Shown here: positions 17,310 to 27,804 of the stretch, one piece after another
How the letters are laid out: every line of letters begins with the position of its first letter
Numbering within the stretch: position 1 is the first letter of the stretch
DNA from: Pseudomonas proteolytica
GTDB taxonomy: Bacteria; Pseudomonadota; Gammaproteobacteria; Pseudomonadales; Pseudomonadaceae
Length of the DNA: 64,000 nucleotides
Assembly: GCF_007858275.1 (NCBI RefSeq)
Contig: NZ_VFEV01000007.1
Span: 62,001-126,000 of the forward strand
Direction: 5' to 3'
Notes under the pieces: model-generated
Told to the model about the DNA's origin: nothing
Database searches by the model: none
The model's input: the letters and a program-made list of their open reading frames with translations, nothing else
Program-made: the position numbers and the translations under genes

Positions 17310-18979
17310 TTGAGCAGATCAAACCCCGCCGCCCAAGCCGGCACCTCGGCAGCCGGCATCGGCTGGGCGAAGTAGTAACCCTGGGCCACTTCACAGCCCA
17401 TGCGCAGCAGCAGTTGGCCGTGCTCCAGGGTTTCCAGGCCCTCGGCGATCACCTCACGACCAAATGCCCGGGCCAGGCCGATCACAGCCTGGGTCAGGGC
17501 CAAATCGTCCTTGTCATGGAGGATATCGCGTACAAACGACTTGTCGATCTTGATGGTCTGCGTCGGTAGGCGCTTGAGGTAGCTGAGGGACGAATAGCCG
17601 GTGCCGAAATCATCCAGGGAAAAACGCACCCCCAGCGCCTGGCAGGCCGCAAGGTGCTCGGTGACCCGCTGGATGTGATCGATGGCCACCGATTCGGCAA
17701 TCTCCAGGTCCAGCATGTGTGGCGCCACGTCGGGGTGCTGGGCCAGCAGTTGTTGCAGGCGCTCGACAAAATCCGCGCGCTGGAAATGCCGCGCCGAGAT
17801 ATTCACGCTGACCGGCCAGCGATGTCCGGCTTCCTGCCACTGGCGCATTTGGGCAAGCACCTGGTCCATGACCCATTCGCCGACATCGACGATCAGGTCG
17901 GTCTGCTCGATCAACGACAGGAAATCCTTGGGCGATACCAGCCCGCGTATCGGGTGCTGCCAGCGCAGCAATGCTTCGAACCCCACGACCTGGCCGTGGC
18001 GCAAATTGATCTTGGGATGGAAGTGCAGGCACAACTCCCCCGCCGCCAGGGCCTGACGAATCTGCTGCACGGTCTGGTGGGTGGCCTTGACCTCCTGCTC
18101 CAGGGACACGTCAAACAACTGGTAGCGGTTACGGCCACTTTGCTTGGCCACATACATGGCCTGGTCGGCGTGGCGCAGCAGCGTATCGGCATCCTCGTCA
18201 TCCAACGGGAACAGCGTGACGCCGATGCTGGCAAACACGTTGATCTGCGCGCCCAGGATCGAGTACGGCTCGGAAATGGCCGTGAGGATGCGCCGCAATG
18301 CGCGGTTCAACTCTTCGGCGTCGCGCACGTAGCGCAGGATCAATACGAATTCGTCACCGGCGAGCCTGGCGACCACATCTTCACCACGAATGATGTCACG
18401 CAGGCGGCTGGCGACCTCCACCAGCAACAGGTCGCCAGAGGCATGGCCATAGCCATCGTTGACCGCCTTGAAGCCGTCCAGGTCGAGCATGCACACCGCC
18501 AGGGGAATGTGCTCGCTGCGGGAGAACTCCAAAGACTGCACGAGTAATTCGGAAAGATAGGCGCGGTTGGGCAGGCCGGTCAGCACATCGTGACCGACCC
18601 GCCATTGCAGAGTCTGCAACAGCTGGCGCTTTTCGCTGACATCAAAACGAATCGACACGAACTTCTGCACCTTGCCGGTACGCTCATCGACCAACGGCAC
18701 CATGGTGCTGTCGACCCAATACAGCGAACCATCCTTGGCGCGGTTGCAGATCTCCCCGCGCCAGACCTTGCCCTCGGTGATGGTGCGCCACATACCCTGG
18801 AAAAACCCGGCAGGGTGCAACCCGGAACTGAGGATCCGGTGGTTGCGCCCCAGCAACTCGTCGCGGCTGTAGCCGGACATGCCGCAGAATTGGTCGTTGA
18901 CGTAGGTGATGCGGCCGGTGAGGTCTGTCTCGGAGAAAATGGCGGCGGCATCCACGGCCCTGCGGTATTTCTCATCCAT
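17282..18979 (-). CDS. PAS-GGDEF-EAL cyclic di-GMP signalling protein
   Basis: A 565-residue cytoplasmic protein. An N-terminal PAS domain with PAC tail (about 5-120: FSETDLTGRITYVNDQFCGMSGYSRDELLG) is followed by a GGDEF domain (about 130-290) whose signature reads AGDEF, an allowed variant, and an EAL domain (about 300-555) with EALLRW, the DDFGTGYSS loop and KIDKSF. The EAL site looks intact, so phosphodiesterase activity is likely; cyclase activity is possible. It starts 19 bases after the stop of the Aer-type receptor and shares its strand and PAS type, so oxygen or redox sensing tied to c-di-GMP is a fair guess. No membrane segment is seen. Confidence 0.92.
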   Translation of the reverse strand: MDEKYRRAVDAAAIFSETDLTGRITYVNDQFCGMSGYSRDELLGRNHRILSSGLHPAGFFQGMWRTITEGKVWRGEICNRAKDGSLYWVDSTMVPLVDERTGKVQKFVSIRFDVSEKRQLLQTLQWRVGHDVLTGLPNRAYLSELLVQSLEFSRSEHIPLAVCMLDLDGFKAVNDGYGHASGDLLLVEVASRLRDIIRGEDVVARLAGDEFVLILRYVRDAEELNRALRRILTAISEPYSILGAQINVFASIGVTLFPLDDEDADTLLRHADQAMYVAKQSGRNRYQLFDVSLEQEVKATHQTVQQIRQALAAGELCLHFHPKINLRHGQVVGFEALLRWQHPIRGLVSPKDFLSLIEQTDLIVDVGEWVMDQVLAQMRQWQEAGHRWPVSVNISARHFQRADFVERLQQLLAQHPDVAPHMLDLEIAESVAIDHIQRVTEHLAACQALGVRFSLDDFGTGYSSLSYLKRLPTQTIKIDKSFVRDILHDKDDLALTQAVIGLARAFGREVIAEGLETLEHGQLLLRMGCEVAQGYYFAQPMPAAEVPAWAAGFDLLNYGAGAGES

Positions 18980-18997
18980 GAATGAGGCTCTAGGTGG

Positions 18998-20563
18998 CTA
19001 GCGGTTGAACCGCTCGACCAGGGCACGCAACCCGGAAGAGATGCTTTCAAGTTCGCGGCCACGGGTGACTGCAGCGTTGGCATTGCCCGCTGTCTTTTGT
19101 ACCGTGGCCGCGACGTTATTGATCTGTTGTGAAACATCCTCTGCGACGTGGGATTGTTCCTGTGAGGCTGCAGCCATTTGCTGGCTCATGCCGCTAATGC
19201 GCTCCACTGCCTGGCGAATACCCAGCAGTGCCTGTTGCGCTTGCAACACTTGTTGCACGCCCTGCTCGGCTTCGTGAATGCCGGTGCTGGCAATTTCCAC
19301 TGCTTCTTCGGCGCCAGCGCGCAGATTCTGGATGATGCCCTGAATCTGCTCGGTCGACTCCCGCGTCTTGCCCGCCAGTGCCCGCACTTCATCGGCCACC
19401 ACGGCAAAGCCACGCCCCTGCTCACCGGCCCGCGCCGCTTCGATGGCGGCATTCAGCGCCAGCAGGTTGGTCTGGTCGGCAATGGCCTGGATCATGCTCG
19501 CCGCCACGCGGATTTCCTGGGTCTGGCCGGCCAGATGGCCCACCGCCTGGTTGATCTGGGTGACGGTGGCCGCCAACAGCTGGATCGCCTCGCGTGTGGT
19601 ACCGACGACATGGCTGCCCTGCCCGGCCAGGTCATTGGCGGTGCGGGCTTCGCTGGCAGTCTGCTGTACATGCGTCGCCACTTCGGCGATGGACGCGGCC
19701 ATTTCAGTCATGGCGGCGGCAGTCATATCGGTCTCGGCGCGCTGTTCCAGGAGCGCCGACTCGGTATTGCCCGACAACACACTGGAATCGGTCGCCGCCT
19801 CGGCCATCTGGGTGGCTAGGTCACTGAGGCGCGTGAGGGCGGTTTTCAAACGCGCCTCTTCGCTGATCAGGATCATCTCCAATTGCGCGGCCGGACCCAG
19901 CGCATCGCTGTAGGTCATGGCGCTGATGGGGTCGGAAAAGGTGTTGGGGGTATGCTCGACGATCTGGCTGAGCTGCCGCCCCAGACGCAGGTGAGCCCAA
20001 GCGCCCAGGCCGAGAAACAGCAGTGCGGTGGATGCCTGCGCCCAACCAGCGGGCAGCCATTGCACCGCACCGCCAGCGAGCACCGCTGCCAGGGCGGGGA
20101 TGGCCAGGGCATTGCAGACCTGGCCCAGGCGTTGCTGCAGCGAAACCGCCGAACGCCCGGCACGCAAGCGGGCGTAGAGCGCTTCGGCCCGCTTGACCTG
20201 CTCACGCGTTGGCTTGACCCGTACCGACTCGTAGCCCACCAACCGGCCATCTTCGAGGATCGGCGTCACATAGGCGCTGACCCAATAGAAGTTGCCATTC
20301 TTGCAGCGATTCTTGACCACGCCCATCCAGCTCTGGCCGGCCTTGAGGTAGCGCCACATCAGTTCGAAGACCGCAGGCGGCATGTCTGGGTGGCGTACCA
20401 GGTTGTGGGTGCTGCCGATCAGTTCAGCCTGGGTGAAGCCGCTCATGGCAGCAAACTCGGCGTTGCAGTAGGTAATGTGGCTATTGATATCAGTAGCGGA
20501 AATGAGCCGTTGCTGCTCCCCGAAAGTCTGTTCAACTGTGGTGACCGGCAAATTGACGCGCAC
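18998..20563 (-). CDS. aer: Aer-type aerotaxis receptor (PAS, methyl-accepting chemotaxis protein)
   Basis: A 521-residue receptor that steers swimming toward favourable oxygen or redox conditions. The N-terminal PAS domain (about 10-120) contains [33 protein letters not shown], the form that binds FAD in Aer. One short hydrophobic hairpin lies near 155-195 ([23 protein letters not shown], then [15 protein letters not shown]) without a periplasmic domain, as in E. coli Aer. The signalling tip [29 protein letters not shown] is intact. An Anr-type box lies about 150 bases upstream. It probably forms an operon with the downstream GGDEF-EAL gene. The symbol is used by similarity in architecture. 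Confidence 0.92.
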   Translation of the reverse strand: MRVNLPVTTVEQTFGEQQRLISATDINSHITYCNAEFAAMSGFTQAELIGSTHNLVRHPDMPPAVFELMWRYLKAGQSWMGVVKNRCKNGNFYWVSAYVTPILEDGRLVGYESVRVKPTREQVKRAEALYARLRAGRSAVSLQQRLGQVCNALAIPALAAVLAGGAVQWLPAGWAQASTALLFLGLGAWAHLRLGRQLSQIVEHTPNTFSDPISAMTYSDALGPAAQLEMILISEEARLKTALTRLSDLATQMAEAATDSSVLSGNTESALLEQRAETDMTAAAMTEMAASIAEVATHVQQTASEARTANDLAGQGSHVVGTTREAIQLLAATVTQINQAVGHLAGQTQEIRVAASMIQAIADQTNLLALNAAIEAARAGEQGRGFAVVADEVRALAGKTRESTEQIQGIIQNLRAGAEEAVEIASTGIHEAEQGVQQVLQAQQALLGIRQAVERISGMSQQMAAASQEQSHVAEDVSQQINNVAATVQKTAGNANAAVTRGRELESISSGLRALVERFNR

Positions 20564-20715
20564 TTTAAAGCTCCATGGACAGCATTCGATCTACCGGCCC
20601 GGGATCGGGTAGATCCGGCAGGTAGAGGGGTATTTCCAGACGGGTAAACCGTCAATCGGCTGGCTGGCCCCATTCGGCGGCCAAACCAGGTTTTGCCCAG
20701 CTCCTGACCTTCGAC

Positions 20716-20729
20716 TTGACGAAGATCAA
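20716..20729 (-). promoter_or_regulatory. Anr/Dnr box upstream of aer
   Basis: Read on the minus strand it is TTGAT-CTTC-GTCAA, which fits the pseudomonad Anr/Dnr consensus TTGAT-N4-(A/G)TCAA. It lies about 153 bases before the aer start. Anr control of aer has been reported in pseudomonads, which supports the call; a good -10 element at the class II spacing was not evident. Confidence 0.65.
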
Positions 20730-20851
20730 CTAGGCTTTAATTCGAGCGTCTGGTGTGAGAGGCGGGGGCTGCATGGGCGCGCAAAAGGGAGCTTGGCGCT
20801 GGGGCCAAGCCACTGTTTTGCAACTACCTTTATGAAAGTGAGGAGAAAGCA

Positions 20852-20974
20852 ATGATTTCCTGTTTCATAAAGATGCCCTGTGAAACGACACCGCCAAATA
20901 CTTGTCCTAAACGCCGATTCTACGAATTACATCACATTTTGCAAGAAAAGGTGATGGTGCGTGCCGTTGTCTAA
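20852..20974 (+). CDS. possible small protein of 40 residues
   Basis: An ATG preceded by GAGGAGAAAGCA, a strong ribosome-binding site at good spacing, opens a frame that reads MISCFIKMPCETTPPNTCPK and ends RRFYELHHILQEKVMVRAVV at TAA 20972-20974. It has three cysteines and a basic C-terminal half. It lies in an AT-richer gap 47 bases before the XRE regulator, on the same strand. I do not recognise a family. The only support is the start signal and the open frame, so it could be chance. Confidence 0.4.
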   Translation: MISCFIKMPCETTPPNTCPKRRFYELHHILQEKVMVRAVV

Positions 20975-21021
20975 TGCCAATATTTATCGTTAAGTTCTTG
21001 ATTCTAAATGGGAATTGAGCG

Positions 21022-21336
21022 ATGCAAATTTCAAGTTTGGGTCCAGCCATCAGACGCTATCGAAAGGTAGCGGGGCTTACTCAGGCTGAACTAGGTGAGA
21101 AAACCGGTTTTGACCCTAAAACCATTAGCCGCTTCGAAACCGGCACCTATACACCCAGCGTTGACGCTCTCTTCTTGTTTGCAGAGGCTCTGGGAGTGAA
21201 GCTGAAAGTCTTTTTTGCCGATCTGGGCGATGAGGAAGAACAGCGCGCTTATCTGTTCGGTGTCATTCATAAGGCCACCCCGAAGGATCTGGGAAAGCTG
21301 ATAGCGGCGGTAGACCAGGCCTTGTCCAAGCCTTAG
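21022..21336 (+). CDS. XRE-family helix-turn-helix regulator
   Basis: A 104-residue protein. Residues about 8-62 are a Cro/CI-type helix-turn-helix (IRRYRKVAGLTQAELGEKTGFDPKTISRFETGTYTPSVDALFLFAEALGV). The rest is a short helical tail (DEEEQRAYLFGVIHKATPKDLGKLIAAVDQAL) that may dimerise. It has no phage or toxin partner next to it. It lies in an AT-richer stretch between aer and the DUF2167 gene, suggesting an accessory gene. The target is unknown. Confidence 0.85.
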   Translation: MQISSLGPAIRRYRKVAGLTQAELGEKTGFDPKTISRFETGTYTPSVDALFLFAEALGVKLKVFFADLGDEEEQRAYLFGVIHKATPKDLGKLIAAVDQALSKP

Positions 21337-21526
21337 AGCTCGTACGACATAAAAGAGAGCAGGTCGCTGATGCAACCTGTTCTTTGCTCTTTGCCTACTG
21401 ACATGATCCGACCGGACAGCCCCTCTCCTGGCAGGCGCTGGGCCACGCCTTTTGCCAGCCTGCTCGCGCGGCACAGGCGGATTCGGTATCCTTCCGCGCA
21501 ATTATTTCAAAATGTAAGGGACTACC

Positions 21527-22429
21527 ATGAACTACCTCCGCCTACTGGTGGTGGCTGCCGCCTTGAGCCTGCCTGGCGCGCCGATCTATGCCACCACAGC
21601 GCCAGCGCCGGTCGAAGCCAGCGCACCTGCCGAAACCGCCGAACACTTCCTCGCCTCCCTCAAGCAGCAGACCGGCACCGTCACCCTGCCCGGCGGCATC
21701 GCCACGCTCAAGCTCAACGACGAGTTCTACTACCTCGACCCCAAGGACACCGAACGCCTGCTCACCGATGGCTGGGGCAACCCTCCAGGTTTCAACACCT
21801 TGGGCATGATCATACCCAAGGCCGTCAGCCCGCTGTCCGCACGCGGCTGGGGCGTCATCGTCAGCTACAAGGACGACGGGCATATTTCCGACGAAGACGC
21901 GGCAAAAATCGACTACGCCGAACTGCTCAAGCAAATGCAGGAAGACGATGCCCAAGACAATCAGGAACGCCAGAAACAGGGCTACGCCGGCCTGCACCTG
22001 CTGGGCTGGGCCGAACCGCCGCACTACGACCAACAGTCCCACAAAATGTACTGGGCCCGCGAACTGAAAGCCGACGACGCCGACCAGAACACCCTCAACT
22101 ACAGCATCCGCGTGCTGGGCCGCGAGGGCGTGCTGGAACTCAACGCCGTCGCCGCCATGGCCGACCTGCCTACCATCAAACAGGAACTGCCCAAAGTCCT
22201 GGCTTTCACCAACTTCACCGACGGCAATCTTTACACCGACTACAACCCCAGCACTGACAAACTGGCCTCTTACGGCCTGGCAGCGCTGGTCGCAGGCGGT
22301 ATAGCCGGCAAAGCCGGGCTGTTTGCCAAGATCGGCATCTTCCTGCTGGCGGCGAAGAAATTTCTGGTGATTGGTGTGGTGGCGTTGCTGGCTGGCGCGC
22401 GCAAGTTCTTCAATCGCAACAAGGGCTGA
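21527..22429 (+). CDS. DUF2167 family membrane protein
   Basis: A 300-residue exported membrane protein of unknown function. It has a signal peptide (about 1-22, ending IYATTAPA), then a periplasmic domain with the DUF2167 landmarks (GTVTLPGGIATLKLNDEFYYLDPKDTERLLTDGWGNP, then GWGVIVSYKDDGHISDEDA and LHLLGWAEPPHYD), and near the C-terminus two or three hydrophobic segments (about 240-290) ending in a basic tail KFFNRNKG. Such proteins are widespread in proteobacteria without a known role. It is monocistronic and convergent with ffs. Confidence 0.85.
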   Translation: MNYLRLLVVAAALSLPGAPIYATTAPAPVEASAPAETAEHFLASLKQQTGTVTLPGGIATLKLNDEFYYLDPKDTERLLTDGWGNPPGFNTLGMIIPKAVSPLSARGWGVIVSYKDDGHISDEDAAKIDYAELLKQMQEDDAQDNQERQKQGYAGLHLLGWAEPPHYDQQSHKMYWARELKADDADQNTLNYSIRVLGREGVLELNAVAAMADLPTIKQELPKVLAFTNFTDGNLYTDYNPSTDKLASYGLAALVAGGIAGKAGLFAKIGIFLLAAKKFLVIGVVALLAGARKFFNRNKG

Positions 22430-22440
22430 TTGCCAGATAC

Positions 22441-22468
22441 GAAAACGCCGCGAGAAATCGCGGCGTAC
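22441..22468 (-). terminator. terminator of ffs
   Basis: On the minus strand, CGCCGCGA and TCGCGGCG form a stem with a short loop, followed by TTTTC. It lies about 90 bases beyond the 3' end of the SRP RNA and just past the convergent DUF2167 gene. Confidence 0.7.
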
Positions 22469-22555
22469 GGCTACCTTGCCCCTGGCAGAACAGGCTGGGA
22501 CAGGCGAAAAATTCTATCGGATTGAAAATGGATGCAAACAGGAGAGCGTTATGGA

Positions 22556-22665
22556 GGCAACCCCACCAGCCACACCCCGGCACACAATGTTCCCGCTGTG
22601 GCTGCTTCCTTCCGGATCTGACCAGGTTCACGGGTAATCGTTGCGGGGGGACCGATGGGGTCACC
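22556..22665 (-). ncRNA. ffs: signal recognition particle RNA (4.5S RNA)
   Basis: Read on the minus strand, the core GGTCAGATCCGGAAGGAAGC is the universally conserved SRP RNA apical domain (with GGTCAG and GGAAGCAGC), preceded by CCCCGCAACG and followed by CACAGCGGG, which pair as in bacterial 4.5S RNA. The ends GGTGACCCCATC and GGTGGGGTTGCC pair to close the long helix. The RNA binds Ffh for cotranslational membrane targeting. Exact mature ends are estimated from the pairing. Confidence 0.95.
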
Positions 22666-22788
22666 ATAACGACGCTGGCCTCTCGGCAAGCGGGGCCATT
22701 GTACCGATCTCATCGGAAGTTACAACCGTCAGTTCAGGATTAAAAATCTTATGAGGTTCAAGTACTTGCCCACTGGTTTCGCAGAAGC

Positions 22789-22892
22789 CCTGTAGCAGCG
22801 AGCTTGCTCGCGAAGAATCCGGGTGCTCCACATTCATCCAGAATGCCCGCGTTATCGTTAACGATCTTCGCGAGCATGCTCGCGCCTACAGA
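22789..22892. repeat. REP-type inverted pair between ffs and the zinc peptidase gene
   Basis: Arms at about 22790-22818 and 22863-22891 are imperfect inverted copies with the AGCTTGCTCGCGAAGA core. It lies upstream of ffs and after the stop of the convergent-facing peptidase gene. Confidence 0.85.
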
Positions 22893-24049
22893 TGAACGGC
22901 TTCGTCGGCCCGGCCGCCCTCTTCCTGGATCACCAGGTGAATGAAGTGCAGCTTGGCGATCACCGCCGGCGGCAGCACGAACGGGTAGAAATCCGGCTGC
23001 CCCATGCTGCGGGACAGTTCGTTTAGCATGCCAGCCAGCTCGATCCAGGCGTTGACGAATGACAGAAACGCCGCCCCGCCAGGATGCTCAGGGTCATAGA
23101 GGGTCGTGAGGGGAAACGGCTGATAGTCCAGGTCCATTTCCCGCGCACTCATGCCAAACCCCAGGGCCGTGTCGACCGCGTCCATCATGTGCAGGTAGTG
23201 GGCCCAGGTTTCCGCCCAGTCCTCCCATGGGTGCATGGTGGCATAGGCGCTGACGCAGGTTTGCTGCCAGTCTGGGCGCGGGCCGTTCTGGTAGTGCTGG
23301 TCGAGGGCGTCGGCATAGCTGGCGCGCTCATCGCCGAACAGGTTGCGAAAGGGTTCAAGCCAATGGCTGCCGGCGATCAGGCGATCCCAGTAATAATGGC
23401 CCACCTCATGCCGGAAATGGCCGAGCAAGGTGCGGTACGGCTCCCGCATCTGCACCCGGATTTTCTCACGATGCTCGTCGTCGGCTTCCTTGATATCCAG
23501 GGTGATCAGGCCATTGGCATGCCCTGTTGTGGGAGCCTTGCCTTCCAGGTCGATGCCCACGAAGTCAAATGCCAGGCCGCTGTCTTCATCAACCGTTTTG
23601 GGGATGACTTGCAACCCCAGGCTGATCAGTTGCGCCACCAGTCGGCGCTTGGCGGTTTCGACTTTGCGCCAACGCTCGTGGTTTTCCGGGATCGACAGGT
23701 CGGGGATGGTGCGATTGAGGCTGCACGCCACACACAGCGGCGCGGTGCTGTACGCCGGGATCAGCCAGTTGCAGGCGGCCGGGGTGTCGAGGTTGGCGCA
23801 GCGGCGAAAGGCACCGGCGTCGAGGTTGTCGTCCTGGAGCCAAGTATCGACGACGGGCCCTGGCTGCAGGGACGACAGCCGGCTTTGCTGGGGCAAGTAG
23901 CCCAGCAGCGCCGAGCAGGCCAGGCACTGGCTGTTGCGAAAGAACAGCGACTGCCCGCAACGGCACTGCCACACCTTGCTGTTGCGCGACGGGCCCGCCG
24001 TGAACGGCGCAGCAATGCGCGAACTGAGTTGCTCGAAGTAGCGGAACAT
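22886..24049 (-). CDS. putative zinc-binding metallopeptidase with N-terminal zinc ribbon
   Basis: A 387-residue cytoplasmic protein. The N-terminus carries a zinc-ribbon-like set of cysteines (CRCGQSLFFRNSQCLAC, about 29-45) and another CVAC near 105. The middle has HEVGHYYWD (about 214-222), an HExxH metalloprotease motif, followed by a conserved stretch LFGDERASYADALDQHYQNG. This matches a family often annotated as putative zinc-binding peptidase (Peptidase_Mx). Substrate and role are not known. It is a single gene flanked by REP elements. The HExxH context is conserved, so a working enzyme is likely. Confidence 0.82.
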   Translation of the reverse strand: MFRYFEQLSSRIAAPFTAGPSRNSKVWQCRCGQSLFFRNSQCLACSALLGYLPQQSRLSSLQPGPVVDTWLQDDNLDAGAFRRCANLDTPAACNWLIPAYSTAPLCVACSLNRTIPDLSIPENHERWRKVETAKRRLVAQLISLGLQVIPKTVDEDSGLAFDFVGIDLEGKAPTTGHANGLITLDIKEADDEHREKIRVQMREPYRTLLGHFRHEVGHYYWDRLIAGSHWLEPFRNLFGDERASYADALDQHYQNGPRPDWQQTCVSAYATMHPWEDWAETWAHYLHMMDAVDTALGFGMSAREMDLDYQPFPLTTLYDPEHPGGAAFLSFVNAWIELAGMLNELSRSMGQPDFYPFVLPPAVIAKLHFIHLVIQEEGGRADEAVHL

Positions 24050-24125
24050 GGCGATCTCTCCAGGGGCGTGCCCAAGACTAGATCATTCCCCACGCAAGAT
24101 CGTTCAAAGTGGATGCAATCAGCCC

Positions 24126-24231
24126 CTTGCAGGAGCGAACTGGCTCGCGAAGAACCTGAGACCGCCACGGGGAACCAAATACCCCGCGTTATCGTTGAGG
24201 TTTTTCGCGAGCAAGCTCGCTCCTACAAGAT
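24126..24231. repeat. REP-type inverted pair between ligA and the zinc peptidase gene
   Basis: Arms near 24128-24155 and 24201-24229 are imperfect inverted copies of the GCTCGCGAAGAACCT type. The same arm sequence recurs at 39410-39512, showing that it is a dispersed family. Confidence 0.85.
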
Positions 24232-24241
24232 CGGGCCGGTA

Positions 24242-26641
<2,400 letters not shown>

Positions 26642-26687
26642 ATATGTTAGTGCGCTTAATTCTACTGACAACGCTGAAGACCAATCC

Positions 26688-27551
26688 TCAGCGTTTCTGT
26701 GTCAGGGCACGACGCTCGAACTCGACGATGCGCTGACGGTAGTGCTCGATGGTCTGGGCGGTCAGCACGCTGCGCTGGTCGTCCTTGAGCTCGCCGTTGA
26801 GCTCCTGGGACAGCTTGCGGGCTGCGGCCACCATGACGTCGAACGCCTGTTTCGGATGACGCGGGCCTGGCAGGCCAAGGAAGAAGCTCACCGCCGGAGT
26901 GCTGAACAGGTCGATATCGTCCAGGTCGAAGGTGCCCGGCTTGACCGCATTGGCCATGGAGAACAGCACTTCGCCATTGCCCGCCATGCTTTCATGACGG
27001 TGGAAAATATCCATCTCGCCAAAACGCAGGCCGCTTTCCAGGATGTTCTGCAACAACGCCGGGCCCTTGAAGCCGGCCGAGTCGCGGCAGATCACGCTGA
27101 TTACCAGCACTTCTTCAGCTGCCGGCTGATCCTTGGTGGACTCACGCGGCGCGCTCTTGGCCGGGCTTTCATCCGGGAAGTCGCCGTCACGGCTGCTGAA
27201 GCTCGGGCCTTCGTCGACGTCGAGGTTCAGGTCACCCTGATGGGGCTCGGCCACGGCAGCGCTGCCACGCTTGCCGCGCTTGGACGACGGCTCGCGGGCT
27301 TCACGCACCGGCGCGCTCATCGACGGCAAGTCATGCTCGTCAAGCTGTGGCTCTTTATGGGTATCCAGGACACGGGGCGGCCCTAGCAGCTCGGCAGCGC
27401 CGTCGTCGTCGGGCAAATTCGACAGGTTACGGTCCAGGCGAAATTTCAGCTTGCCCTTGCCGCCGCGCATACGGCGCCAGCCATCAAAAAGAATACCGGC
27501 TATTACAACAATGCCGATGACGATCAGCCACTCGCGCAGACCGATTTCCAT
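26688..27551 (-). CDS. zipA: cell division protein ZipA
   Basis: A 287-residue inner-membrane protein that tethers FtsZ to the membrane. One N-terminal helix ([20 protein letters not shown], about 6-25) is followed by a basic patch, a long charged and proline-containing linker (about 45-150) and the FtsZ-binding ZipA domain (about 155-285: [39 protein letters not shown] and [14 protein letters not shown]). The length is normal for pseudomonads. It lies between smc and ligA on the same strand, the classic order, with a 253-base gap to smc. Confidence 0.96.
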   Translation of the reverse strand: MEIGLREWLIVIGIVVIAGILFDGWRRMRGGKGKLKFRLDRNLSNLPDDDGAAELLGPPRVLDTHKEPQLDEHDLPSMSAPVREAREPSSKRGKRGSAAVAEPHQGDLNLDVDEGPSFSSRDGDFPDESPAKSAPRESTKDQPAAEEVLVISVICRDSAGFKGPALLQNILESGLRFGEMDIFHRHESMAGNGEVLFSMANAVKPGTFDLDDIDLFSTPAVSFFLGLPGPRHPKQAFDVMVAAARKLSQELNGELKDDQRSVLTAQTIEHYRQRIVEFERRALTQKR

Positions 27552-27757
27552 GTAATCCCTTGCCTCTATAAAAAATGCTGAAAAATAAGGGGTTTAGCAC
27601 CGTGCAAACCGCTTTAAAACGTGGCGCCAACTCTATGTTCTGACTGACGTTTTGCCCACGCATACGAAAAATTGACATTAAACTAGCACGACCAAAGATA
27701 ACTTTACACAGTTGGCGCAAAATGTGTCGGCTGACGCAGGAATTAAGCTACAAACCA

Positions 27758-27800
27758 TAAGCTTCAAGCCGACGCTATTGCCGCTTGAAGCTAGCAACTT
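27758..27800. repeat. inverted repeat between zipA and smc
   Basis: AGCTTCAAGC at 27760-27769 and GCTTGAAGCT at 27783-27792 are exact inverses around a 13-base spacer, and the segment ends AACTTGCGGC. A relative of this element (TTGTAGCTTGAAGCTTGTAGC) lies at 783-804 before the toxin-antitoxin pair. On the minus strand it follows smc directly and may act as its 3' hairpin, though no T-run follows. Confidence 0.6.
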
Positions 27801-27804
27801 GCGG

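Larger units (their letters stand above)
20564..21021. other. 458-base region between aer and the XRE gene
   Basis: It holds the aer promoter side with an Anr-type box near 20722 and, to the right, an AT-richer stretch from about 20830 to 21010 with a short possible ORF (listed separately). No other gene, repeat or terminator is apparent. The lower GC of the right half contrasts with the rest of the window. Confidence 0.6.

Noticed and set aside
22410..22667. An 85-codon minus-strand frame
   Set aside because: It overlaps the conserved SRP RNA and reads through its helix; the RNA explains the conservation.
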